The translations under genes were made by a program, and so were the position numbers. A stretch of 8,259 nt of DNA from NCBI GenBank assembly GCA_016880375.1, contig JAEHDO010000421.1, positions 1-8,259 on the forward strand. The letters run 5' to 3'. The notes below the pieces were generated by a model. The model saw only the letters and a list, made by a program, of their open reading frames with translations. It did no database searches and had not been told where the DNA came from. Positions 1-7,464 of this stretch are shown piece by piece (positions within the stretch are counted from its first letter, which is position 1; each line of letters starts with the position of its first letter). The DNA is from Betaproteobacteria bacterium. Its GTDB lineage: Bacteria; Pseudomonadota; Gammaproteobacteria; Burkholderiales; Rhodocyclaceae.

Positions 1-15
1 CCCCCCCCCCCCCCC
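1..15. repeat. Homopolymer of 15 C at the window edge
   Basis: Fifteen consecutive C's open the window. Read with the following bases they would encode only a proline run in the ftsZ frame. A homopolymer exactly at a sequence end is typical of a read or assembly artefact; a poly-G tail from two-colour sequencing appears as poly-C on the opposite strand. The position is seen directly, the artefact explanation is inference. Confidence 0.6.
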
Positions 16-48
16 ACCCGGACAAGCGAAGGGGTAGCGGAGAGACCG

Positions 49-300
49 GTGAGCCCTACGATCATAAAGGTGATCGGCGCGGGCGGCGGCGGCTCGAACG
101 CGGTGAACAGGATGATCCAAGCGGGGCTGACGAATGTGCAGTTCATCGTGGCGAACACCGACCTTCAAGCCCTGAACCTTTCCAAGGCCCAGGTGAAGCT
201 AGGCCTGGGCTCGAAGCTCACCGGGGGCCTGGGGGCGGGCCGGACATTTCCTGCTCGAGCAGGGGTCCCGGGAAGATGGCCAGCATCTGCTCGGGCGTGA
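49..300 (+). CDS. ftsZ: FtsZ N-terminal fragment, chimeric after about base 240
   Basis: FtsZ is the tubulin-like GTPase that forms the cell division ring. Residues 1-64 read as the start of its GTP-binding domain: [17 protein letters not shown] is the first nucleotide-binding loop, followed by NTDLQAL and then KLTGGLGAG. The usual continuation (a further glycine, then the rest of the roughly 300-residue core) is missing; from base 241 the frame runs on unrelated residues to a stop at 300. The NTDLQAL and KLTGGLGAG wording recalls spirochaete FtsZ more than proteobacterial FtsZ (NTDAQAL), which is recognition from memory. The frame is open upstream of the GTG at 49 (it reads TSEGVAERP before it), so the true start may lie further left. 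No cell-division neighbours (ftsA, ftsQ) are present. Recognition of FtsZ is firm; the gene is only a fragment. Confidence 0.8.
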   Translation: MSPTIIKVIGAGGGGSNAVNRMIQAGLTNVQFIVANTDLQALNLSKAQVKLGLGSKLTGGLGAGRTFPARAGVPGRWPASARA

Positions 301-415
301 CCGGATTGCCGTCCGGCGCCAGCGGCGGCAGGGGCGGCTTCGGCATGTCGGCGACGACGTTGTACCAGTGGGTCGGAATATCGGATTCGTTGAGCAAAAC
401 CTTGATGTCGGACAT
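218..415 (-). CDS. Tryptophan synthase beta-like protein (TrpB2 type), N-terminal fragment
   Basis: The first ~58 residues match the start of the TrpB2-type, pyridoxal-phosphate-dependent TrpB-like family: [13 protein letters not shown], then a proline-rich stretch with P-P-L-P-P-L, then PVTPEQM, then IFP and LLEQEMS. In this family the N-terminus carries DIPT.WYN and an EQE.S motif before the catalytic core. Members make tryptophan from indole and serine, or have a related unassigned role. A full protein would be about 430-450 residues; here it breaks off at base 242, and the rest of the frame to the stop at 218 comes from the joined ftsZ sequence. The start is well supported: AGGAGGAG at 423-430 lies 7 bases ahead of the ATG. 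The catalytic lysine is outside the fragment, so activity cannot be judged. Confidence 0.75.
   Translation of the reverse strand: MSDIKVLLNESDIPTHWYNVVADMPKPPLPPLAPDGNPVTPEQMLAIFPGPLLEQEMSGPPPGPR
238..244. other. Probable chimeric junction between ftsZ and trpB2 fragments
   Basis: Plus-strand FtsZ similarity ends with the GLGAG codons at 229-240. Minus-strand TrpB2 similarity, read from its start at 415, ends with the EQEMS residues at 242-256. Two protein-coding fragments on opposite strands, each cut inside a conserved core motif, abut with no spacer. This is what a misjoined assembly or ligation chimera looks like. A natural recombination that truncated both genes is possible but less likely next to a contig end. 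Confidence 0.75.
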
Positions 416-422
416 CTCTTAT

Positions 423-430
423 CTCCTCCT
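423..430 (-). promoter_or_regulatory. Strong Shine-Dalgarno of the trpB2-type gene
   Basis: The minus strand reads AGGAGGAG, a near-complete match to the anti-16S sequence, seven bases before the ATG at 415. It fixes the start codon of the truncated gene and shows that the gene begins as an intact reading frame. Confidence 0.8.
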
Positions 431-520
431 GATTTTATGGATGGATTGCCAGGCACGCCCTCTTCCTGCAGCCTGATCGATACCGCCTTGCAGAATCACC
501 TTAGCCCAAGTGCGGGGAAA

Positions 521-549
521 ATAATAGCCCGGGTATACTGCATACACAA
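521..549 (-). promoter_or_regulatory. Candidate sigma70 promoter for the trpB2-type gene
   Basis: On the minus strand TTGTGT (544-549, 3 of 6 matches to the -35 consensus) and TATTAT (521-526, 5 of 6 to the -10) are separated by exactly 17 bases. Transcription would start near base 514, leaving a leader of about 100 bases before the ATG at 415. The site lies in an AT-richer stretch of the 183-base gap. It was found by eye and has no experimental support. Confidence 0.4.
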
Positions 550-550
550 G

Positions 551-576
551 CAGGCCTTATCCATCAGCCGGGCCTG
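551..576 (-). other. Weak inverted repeat after the DUF4139 gene
   Basis: CAGGCC at 551-556 and GGCCTG at 571-576 form a 6-bp perfect stem with a 14-base loop, about 22 bases beyond the DUF4139 stop codon. No T-tract follows on the minus strand, so it is a poor intrinsic terminator. It might stabilise the mRNA 3' end or be chance. The rest of the 416-598 gap shows nothing else beyond the promoter candidate. Confidence 0.25.
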
Positions 577-598
577 ATCCCCCAATTTATGCACCCGC

Positions 599-2023
599 TC
601 ACCAGCGCATCCTGACGCTGTAATCGAGCGTGGCCTTGCCCTGGGCCGGGACATTCACCAGCCAGACCGCGGAATGGGCATCGCCTTTCGCGTGCTTCTG
701 GCTCTCAGACACCATTTCCCAGTCGCCCGGCACCGGCTCGACCACCTTCACCGTCACCGGCACATCCTTGGCGTTGGCGAGCTCGATGCTGAAGGCGCTT
801 TCATAGACCGCATTGGGCGAGCCGGCGATCTTGCGGAAGCTCGTCTGCTTGCGCGAGCCCTTGACGTCGAAGGCGTCGCCCAGCTTGAGGCGCACGACCT
901 CGTTCTTCGCCGTGTGGTCGATGGCGTCCTCACCGATGAACAGGGCATTGCCGCGGGAATCCTTCTTGTAGACCCGCACAACGCCCTTGGGCATCGGCTG
1001 GCCGAGATCGCCGCCCTTGTTGTCGAACTCGACGAATACGCCGACCTTGTGCTTGCGCCCAAGATCGGACTGCGGACCGCGGTAGTACCAGTCCTGTCCG
1101 GCCAGCCGGTATTCCTTGCGCACCGGAACGCCTGAAGCGGAGAGCAGCGCCACCTGCTTGGTCTGGTTGTCCTGCAACGTCGTCGGCCGGTTCAACGAGT
1201 AGAGGTGGTACTCGAACAGTTCCTCGCGGGCCATGTCAGCGGCCGGCGCCGGCATGGCGGACTTGGCCGCAAAAGCCTGCGGCCGCAACTCCTCGCGCAC
1301 GCGATTGACGTCACCCGCCACCAGCTGCAGGCGGGCGTTCTCGTAGCTCGCTCCGCTCTGGTTGGTCAGCGTCACCCAGCCGGCGAGGTCGAGTTTCGAT
1401 TCGTCGCCGGACAATTCGGCGACATAATCGGCGCGCCAGGACAGCCCGCCGGAGAGATAGGACAACTCCGCCACCTGCCGTCCGGATGCGGCGCTCTCCA
1501 GTTGCACCACCAGCGTCGGCCGGTCGCGCAGGTTGGGCGGGATCGAGCCGTAGGCAATGCGCCCCGGCACGCCGGTCTCGATGCGATCGGCGTATTTCAG
1601 CACCACGCCGCCGTTGGTCGCCAGCACCTCGGCCTGCTCGCGCGTCTCGGCGCCGGTGGCGGGATTGGTCTTGATCACCGTGACGCTGCGGCCAACGTAC
1701 TTTTCCAGCAGCTTCTGCGGTGTCAGCAGGTCGAAGTCGAAGTTCTGCTCGATCAGGCGCAGGCTGCCGCCTGACAGCGCGCGCAGGCTGGCCGTCTCCG
1801 GCCGCATCTTCGCGCTGACGTCGCGCAGGGCGATGCTGTTGGCGCCGCGATCGAAGGGGATGCGGCGGACTTCCTTGATGAGTGCGAGGGAATCATTGTA
1901 GATGGTGACGGCGACCTCCTCGCGATCCTCGGCGCGGCTGACCTTCTCGGCAGCGAAGACCTGCAGGGAAAAGCCGGCGAGGATCGCCATCGCAAGGGCG
2001 CGGCGCGGTGTGAGGATATTCAT
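599..2023 (-). CDS. Secreted DUF4139 domain-containing protein
   Basis: A 474-residue exported protein of unknown function. Residues 1-24 form a Sec signal peptide: basic MNILTPRR, a hydrophobic core to about L20, and a likely cut after VFA (A24). Beta-rich sequence follows: residues 34-57 (EEVAVTIYNDSLALI) resemble the N-terminal domain of DUF4139 proteins. LSWRADYVAEL (194-204) and GWVTLTNQSGASYENARLQLVAGDV (215-239) are the signature I recognise for DUF4139. The C-terminal half ends with VPVTVKVVEPVPGDWEM (421-437) and a final beta segment. An alanine/proline-rich linker (about 250-266) separates the halves. No catalytic motif is apparent. The family, related to mucoidy-inhibitor A-like proteins, has no established biochemical role. 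The start is supported by AGGAG ending 5 bases before the ATG. It lies 54 bases after coaX on the same strand, so co-transcription with birA-coaX is plausible. Confidence 0.85.
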   Translation of the reverse strand: MNILTPRRALAMAILAGFSLQVFAAEKVSRAEDREEVAVTIYNDSLALIKEVRRIPFDRGANSIALRDVSAKMRPETASLRALSGGSLRLIEQNFDFDLLTPQKLLEKYVGRSVTVIKTNPATGAETREQAEVLATNGGVVLKYADRIETGVPGRIAYGSIPPNLRDRPTLVVQLESAASGRQVAELSYLSGGLSWRADYVAELSGDESKLDLAGWVTLTNQSGASYENARLQLVAGDVNRVREELRPQAFAAKSAMPAPAADMAREELFEYHLYSLNRPTTLQDNQTKQVALLSASGVPVRKEYRLAGQDWYYRGPQSDLGRKHKVGVFVEFDNKGGDLGQPMPKGVVRVYKKDSRGNALFIGEDAIDHTAKNEVVRLKLGDAFDVKGSRKQTSFRKIAGSPNAVYESAFSIELANAKDVPVTVKVVEPVPGDWEMVSESQKHAKGDAHSAVWLVNVPAQGKATLDYSVRMRW

Positions 2024-2027
2024 GGCA

Positions 2028-2033
2028 ACTCCT
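2028..2033 (-). promoter_or_regulatory. Ribosome binding site of the DUF4139 gene
   Basis: The minus strand reads AGGAGT at 2033-2028. AGGAG is followed by five bases and then the ATG at 2023, which confirms the start that gives a complete signal peptide. Confidence 0.7.
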
Positions 2034-2077
2034 GTTGTTGGGACAGCCGTATTAACGCTGCGAGCGCGGCAATGGGG

Positions 2078-2797
2078 TCAGCCCATCCGCGCCAAACCTT
2101 CGAGCACCAGGTTGTCGACATGCCGTTTCGGCACGCGCAACAGATCAAGGAACTGCCCGGCGGCACCGCCGCTGACCAGGCAGATTGCGCCCGAATAGGC
2201 CGCCACCTGTTCGAACATGCGCTCCACCGCGCCGGCCTGGGCCTGCAGGCAACCGCTGACGATGGCGTCCATGGTATTGCGTGGCAGGCGGACAAACTTT
2301 CCTGCGGCCAGCGGCAGCTGCGCCGTATTGGCGGCCAGCGCGCGGCACATCAGTTCGATGCCGGGCAGGATCAGGCCGCCCTGGAAGTTGCCCTCCGCAT
2401 CGAGGATGTCGACCGTGGTCGCGGTGCCGGCGCAGACGACCAGGCAGGCTCCGTCATGCAGGGCGCGCGCGCCTATCAGCGCCGCCCAGCGATCGGCCCC
2501 GAGCTGCTCCGGATGATCGTAAAGATTGCGCACGCCGCATTGCGCAGACTGACTTTTCACCCAGTGCAGTGGAATGCCCAGTGCCGCCACGGCGGCAGCC
2601 ACGGCCTCACCCACCTGCGGGCCGGCCACATTGACAGCCACCATCCTGTCGGCGCGTGGCTGCGCGCGCAACCGCTCGGCGAAACCCTGCAGATCCGCGT
2701 AATCGTGCTGGCCCTGCGCACGCCAGCCCGCGCTGCCGTGCAAGCCCCACTTGAGCCGCGTATTGCCGCAATCGATGGTCAGGATCAACGCAGTCAT
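2078..2797 (-). CDS. coaX: Type III pantothenate kinase
   Basis: CoaX phosphorylates pantothenate with ATP, the first committed step of coenzyme A synthesis, in the cytoplasm. The 239-residue protein is close to the usual length of about 240-260. Visible motifs: DCGNTRLKWG (residues 9-18), the phosphate-binding motif of this ASKHA-fold kinase; GADRWAALIGAR (100-111), the conserved G-x-D-R-W; AGTATTVDIL (123-132); and GGLILPG (140-146). Near the C-terminus LVSGGAAG (207-214) fits the second nucleotide-binding region. The start chosen is the ATG at 2797, preceded by GAGG five bases away and overlapping the birA stop codon (ATGA, 2794-2797). A longer frame open upstream to 2965 only reads birA in the wrong frame. 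The overlap implies translational coupling with birA, a common betaproteobacterial arrangement. Confidence 0.93.
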   Translation of the reverse strand: MTALILTIDCGNTRLKWGLHGSAGWRAQGQHDYADLQGFAERLRAQPRADRMVAVNVAGPQVGEAVAAAVAALGIPLHWVKSQSAQCGVRNLYDHPEQLGADRWAALIGARALHDGACLVVCAGTATTVDILDAEGNFQGGLILPGIELMCRALAANTAQLPLAAGKFVRLPRNTMDAIVSGCLQAQAGAVERMFEQVAAYSGAICLVSGGAAGQFLDLLRVPKRHVDNLVLEGLARMG

Positions 2798-3597
2798 CGC
2801 GGCCTCAGCGAAACTTCCCCGCTGACGATGCGGCGCATGCCCGTCGCGGTATCGAGCAGCAGCGCGCCATCGCTGTCCACGCCGGCACAGCGGCCCTCGA
2901 TCGGATCGGCGTCTTCGGCAAGGATGCTCACGCGCTGTCCGGCATGGGCATTGCGCGCCAGCCACGCCTCGACGAAGCCGGCAAAACCCGTGCGCCCGAA
3001 CTCGTCCAGCATGTCTGCCAGCGCCTTGAGCAGATTGGCCAGCAGAAAATTGCGGGAGGGCTCATAGGGCATGACCGAAGCCAGCGCGCCCGCCTCGACG
3101 TCAACGGCATCGGCGATCTCCTTCGGCAGGCGCACATTGATGCCGATGCCGATCACTGCAATATGCCGACCGCCGTGGGACACGGTCTCGACCAGTATGC
3201 CGCCCAGCTTGGCGCCCTCGGCCAGTATGTCGTTGGGCCATTTCAGGCGCACACCGGCCGCCCCCATGCCTTCCAGCGCGCGCGCCGCAGCCACGCCCGC
3301 CGCCAGGCTGAGGCCGGCGGGCGGCAGCATGCCGGATGGAAAACGCCACAGCAGGGAAAAGGTCAGGCTGTCGCCAGGCGCGGAGAGCCAGCTGCGACCG
3401 CGCCGGCCGCGTCCCGCGGTCTGCTGCTCGCAGACGACGACGCTGCCCGAGGGCTGATCCGGCATTGCGCGGTCGAGCAATACGCTGCTGGTCGACGCGC
3501 AACTCTCGATCACTTCAATCGAGAAACGCGTCGCCATATCACCCAGCGCCATGGCGACGATGCGGCCGTCCAACGGATCGGCAGTCTTGGAATTCAT
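2794..3597 (-). CDS. birA: Biotin--[acetyl-CoA-carboxylase] ligase, lacking the HTH repressor domain
   Basis: BirA activates biotin to biotinyl-AMP and attaches it to the biotin carboxyl carrier protein of acetyl-CoA carboxylase and similar enzymes. The 267 residues hold the ligase domain: GRGRRGRSW (62-70, the biotin/biotinyl-AMP binding loop), KWPNDIL (119-125), KLGGILVE with the biotin-binding lysine region (130-137), and VIGIGINV (148-155). A C-terminal SH3-like domain occupies about 217-267. The E. coli protein is about 321 residues and starts with a winged-helix DNA-binding domain; here only ~25 residues precede the ligase domain, so this is a monofunctional (group I) ligase that cannot repress transcription by the E. 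coli mechanism. The start is uncertain: ATG 3597 has no clear Shine-Dalgarno, and in-frame ATGs at 3552 and 3537 would still keep the catalytic domain. It is first in the birA-coaX pair and is transcribed divergently from the M48-like gene. Confidence 0.92.
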   Translation of the reverse strand: MNSKTADPLDGRIVAMALGDMATRFSIEVIESCASTSSVLLDRAMPDQPSGSVVVCEQQTAGRGRRGRSWLSAPGDSLTFSLLWRFPSGMLPPAGLSLAAGVAAARALEGMGAAGVRLKWPNDILAEGAKLGGILVETVSHGGRHIAVIGIGINVRLPKEIADAVDVEAGALASVMPYEPSRNFLLANLLKALADMLDEFGRTGFAGFVEAWLARNAHAGQRVSILAEDADPIEGRCAGVDSDGALLLDTATGMRRIVSGEVSLRPR

Positions 3598-3623
3598 TGT
3601 GAGCTAACGCGCGTTTTCGCCGC

Positions 3624-3629
3624 ATTATG
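3624..3629 (-). promoter_or_regulatory. Candidate -10 element upstream of birA
   Basis: The minus strand reads CATAAT, 5 of 6 matches to the sigma70 -10 consensus, about 27 bases before the birA ATG at 3597. No recognisable -35 lies at 16-18 bases, so this is weak. It is the best candidate in the 92-base divergent gap. Confidence 0.25.
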
Positions 3630-3651
3630 CTGGAATTCAATGTTTTGCGTG

Positions 3652-3680
3652 GTGACTCCGGCAGTTGCATGCGCTAGACT
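3652..3680 (+). promoter_or_regulatory. Candidate sigma70 promoter for the M48-like lipoprotein gene
   Basis: GTGACT (3652-3657, 4 of 6 to -35) and TAGACT (3675-3680, 4 of 6 to -10) stand 17 bases apart on the plus strand. Transcription would begin around 3686-3688, within a few bases of the ATG at 3690, giving an almost leaderless mRNA. That agrees with the absence of any Shine-Dalgarno before this ATG. The match is moderate and was found by eye. Confidence 0.3.
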
Positions 3681-3689
3681 TGAAATTTG

Positions 3690-4895
3690 ATGAAGCGCGC
3701 TAGTCCTAGTCCCTCTCAGGCCGGTCTCCTGCGCCGGTTAACGTTCCTGCTGGCCTGCGCTGCACTGTGCGGCGCCTGCTCCACGTCACCGACCTCCGGC
3801 CGCACGCAGTTCAACATCCTGCCCGAGCCGCTAGAAACGCGCGTACCGGACATACGCTTCGAAGTGCATACCCTTCTGACGTCCAAAGGAGAGTATTGCA
3901 GCGAGAACGAAAGCCCCTGCACTGCCCTCGAACAGGCGGAGAAACTGACGCAGCGCATGGCTCCCATGGCCGAGCGGCTCGGCAAGCTGGCCGTTGATCT
4001 CAGTCCCGAACTGGCCAAGCGCGTGCCCTTGGTGGAAGTTTTCGTCGTAGCCAAGGACGCCCCCTCGGTAATCTCCAGTGCGGGAGGGAAGATTGCCGTC
4101 AGCAGCAGCATGGCGCAACTCGATCTCTCCGATACCGACCTTGCCTTCGCCCTGGCGCGCGAATTCGGCCGACTGGCGGCCGCCCACCACCGCGAAAGCA
4201 CTTCTGCCGGCCTTGCCGTTTCGCTCCTGGCGGGCTCGCCGCTCACAGGCGCCTATCTGGCGACCACGATCCTTGCCGACTTGCTGTTTCCGATGGGCAC
4301 GCTGCTCAAGCTCGGCATCTCATTGATCGGTTCAATGGGCACGGAGCAACTGGTCGAGATTTCGCAGCAGGAGGAAGCTGACGCGTTCGCCGGCAAGCTC
4401 ATGTTGGCAGCAGGCTATGACCTGCGCGAACTGGCCAAGCCCCATCCTGGGCTCGAGGAAGGCACAGTCAAGATCGGCTGGTTGCCGCGCTTCGTCGCTT
4501 CGCGCACCAAAGTGGCGACGATAGCGGCGGCGGAACATACCGCTGCCACCCAGCCCGACCCATGGCCGGACGAAGCGTCGGCACCAGTCGCATTGGCCGT
4601 CGCGCCCGATCCATGGCCAGACGAAGCCCCGCCGCCGGTCGCCCTAGCCGTGACGCCCGACCCATGGCCCGATGAAGCGCAAGAAAAGCCAGGGACGCCA
4701 GCCGAGCCGCTTAAAACAAGTTCGGAGGGCATCGCCCAGTTCGTCGCAACGGGGCCCGGAGCCGACGAAACGCGGGAACCGCAGGAAACGCCGCCCAAGG
4801 CCGGGGCAGCAAAAGCGCAAGGCGCAAAAAAATCCGCCGGGAAAAAAGGCAAGAAAAAGAAACGCAGGTCGTCTGAAGGAAAAAAGCGTCCTTAG
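3690..4895 (+). CDS. M48-family-like lipoprotein with a lost zinc motif, PDPWPDEA repeats and a lysine-rich tail
   Basis: Residue numbers count from the TTG at 3687, one codon before the ATG I prefer. Residues ~12-31 look like a lipoprotein signal ending in LCGAC (C31), though Cys at -3 is unusual for a lipobox. CSTSPTSGRTQFNIL (31-45) and EEADAFAGKLMLAAGYD (229-245) are typical of exported M48 metallopeptidases. Where these have HExxH this protein has REFGR (158-162): both zinc-binding histidines are arginine while the glutamate and a downstream His at 167 remain. It is therefore probably not a zinc peptidase and may be a scaffold, chaperone or regulator; that role is inference. Residues ~173-217 are hydrophobic. 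Three PDPWPDEA copies (290, 307, 324) with 17-residue spacing follow, then an unstructured-looking region and a Lys/Arg-rich end (376-402). C71 and C78 could pair. The gene stands alone, divergent from birA and convergent with ntrC. It is intact, with no frameshift. Confidence 0.8.
   Translation: MKRASPSPSQAGLLRRLTFLLACAALCGACSTSPTSGRTQFNILPEPLETRVPDIRFEVHTLLTSKGEYCSENESPCTALEQAEKLTQRMAPMAERLGKLAVDLSPELAKRVPLVEVFVVAKDAPSVISSAGGKIAVSSSMAQLDLSDTDLAFALAREFGRLAAAHHRESTSAGLAVSLLAGSPLTGAYLATTILADLLFPMGTLLKLGISLIGSMGTEQLVEISQQEEADAFAGKLMLAAGYDLRELAKPHPGLEEGTVKIGWLPRFVASRTKVATIAAAEHTAATQPDPWPDEASAPVALAVAPDPWPDEAPPPVALAVTPDPWPDEAQEKPGTPAEPLKTSSEGIAQFVATGPGADETREPQETPPKAGAAKAQGAKKSAGKKGKKKKRRSSEGKKRP
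4554..4679 (+). repeat. Tandem 51-bp (17-residue) coding repeat, 2.5 copies
   Basis: Copies start at 4554, 4605 and 4656. Each opens with the codons for PDPWPDEA; the first two continue with a linker of the form (S/P)(A/P)PVALAV(A/T). The third ends after PDPWPDEA. Synonymous differences between copies (for example GAC or GAT, CCG or CCC, GCG or GCC) show they are not fresh duplications and that the amino acids have been kept. Confidence 0.9.
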
Positions 4896-4926
4896 CCCCG
4901 CCTCTCGGCGACTGGCTTGGCAGGCC

Positions 4927-6338
<1,412 letters not shown>

Positions 6339-6342
<4 letters not shown>

Positions 6343-7415
6343 TGGTTTTCCTGGTTGGTAGTATGCAGCGGCAGCAGCACCGTGAAGCAGGTCCGGCCCG
6401 GCCGGCTGTCGACTTCGATGCTGCCATGGTGCTGCAGGATGAAATTCTGCGCCAGCGTCAGGCCGAGCCCGCTGCCGCCCTCGCGGCCGGAAACCAGCGG
6501 ATAGAACATCTGCTCGCGGATCGTCTCCGGAATGCCGGGGCCGTTGTCGATCACCTGCAGTTCCAGCGCCAGGCGATAGCGCCGCTTGGCCAGCGTGACC
6601 TGCCGCAGTGCGCGGGTCCGCAAGACGATGTCACCGCGTCCTTCCAGCGCCTGCGCGGCATTGCGCACGATATTGAGTATGGCCTGGAGGAGCTGCTCCC
6701 TGTCGCCCGTAGCATCCGGCAGGCTGGTGTCGTAGTCGCGCTTTACGTCCAAATCAGGGAACTCGGCCAAGATGAGGGCTCGCACCCGTTCGAGTATTTC
6801 GTGGATGTTCACCGGCTGCGGCTGCATCAGCCGGTGCGAACTGAGCAGCCGGTTCATCAGTTCCTGCAGGCGGTCGGCCTCCTTGATGATGACCTGGGTG
6901 TATTCGTGCAGCTGCGGATTTGGGAGCTCCCGCTCAAGCAGTTGCGCCGAGCCGCGAATGCCTCCGAGCGGATTCTTGATTTCATGCGCGAGGTTGCGTA
7001 TCAGCTCGCGGTTGGCTTGCTGCTGCTCGGCCAGGCGCTCTTCCCGCGCTGTCTTCAACTGGGTATCGATATGCCGAAACTCCAGCAGCAGGCGAATGTT
7101 GCCGGCTTCAACCGGCGTCACCGTGCAATCCAGATGCAGCGGCTTGGCACCATGATGGTGCGTCGTCAGGTTTTGCCCCGTATAGCTCCAGTTGTTGGCC
7201 AGCGCGTTGCCGAGCGCGGCGATCAGCCCTGGCGGTTCCCCAAGCAGCTGGGCCAAGGGCCGGCGCAGCAACTGCCGGGCGCTGATTGCAAACAGATTCT
7301 CGGCGGCGGGGTTGAGATACTGGATGGCCAGGTCGGCATCAAGCAGGATGACCGCCGAGGAGAGCAGGTCAAGCCCGGCGAATGGGGTAACGGGGAGTTT
7401 TTCCGGTGCGGCCAT
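6339..7415 (-). CDS. ntrB: Nitrogen regulation sensor histidine kinase NR(II), NtrB
   Basis: NtrB is the soluble kinase/phosphatase that, under control of PII, phosphorylates NtrC when nitrogen is limiting. The 358 residues comprise an N-terminal PAS domain (~12-120, with LLDADLAIQYLNPAAENLF near the start), a dimerisation/phospho-acceptor H-box NLAHEIKNPLGGIRGSAQLL (141-160) with H144, and a GHKL ATPase: N-box ILNIVRNAAQAL (246-257), G1 box DNGPGIP (290-296), the LVSGREGGSGLGL region (307-319), and a final strand to ~350. There are no membrane segments, as expected for NtrB. The length equals the usual ~350. The ATG at 7415 is the first start after an in-frame stop 12 bases upstream. Its Shine-Dalgarno is poor (AAAGG only one base away), so initiation may be weak or coupled to the preceding gene, whose stop is 49 bases upstream. 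Confidence 0.96.
7147..7161. promoter_or_regulatory. NtrC-site-like palindrome inside ntrB
   Basis: GCACCATGATGGTGC is a 7-bp inverted repeat around a single central base. It matches the inner ten fixed positions of the enterobacterial NtrC site (TGCACC-N5-GGTGCA), lacking only the outermost T and A. It lies in the coding sequence for Thr-His-His-His-Gly-Ala (about residues 85-90 of NtrB), so codon content alone could explain it. Binding is not shown. Confidence 0.25.
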
Positions 7416-7443
7416 GCCTTTAGGTTAGCAAAAACCGCTCCAC

Positions 7444-7461
7444 CGAGCCGGGGCGGGCTCG
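7444..7461 (-). terminator. Hairpin between the DUF4124 gene and ntrB, possible attenuator
   Basis: CGAGCC (7444-7449) and GGCTCG (7456-7461) make a perfect 6-bp GC-rich stem with a 6-base loop, directly after the DUF4124 stop codon. On the minus strand nine bases and then TTTTT follow, too far for an efficient intrinsic terminator. It could attenuate read-through or protect the upstream mRNA end. Confidence 0.3.
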
Positions 7462-7464
7462 TCC

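Noticed and set aside
1..415. Natural ftsZ-trpB fusion or horizontally acquired island
   Set aside because: The fragments are on opposite strands, both truncated in conserved cores, and next to a homopolymer at the sequence end; an assembly artefact is the simpler explanation.
2072..3067. Plus-strand open frame of about 331 codons opposite coaX and birA
   Set aside because: It is antisense to two genes with complete motif sets, shows no recognisable domain, and is best explained as a high-GC shadow.
4896..4926. Terminator between the convergent M48-like gene and ntrC
   Set aside because: The 31-base gap has only a 4-bp GCCT/AGGC pairing and no T-tract on either strand.
7145..7161. Sigma54 promoter (TGGCAC at 7145-7150)
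   Set aside because: The -24-like element is present, but the bases at the required spacing for the -12 GC are GT, and the site lies inside the ntrB coding sequence.
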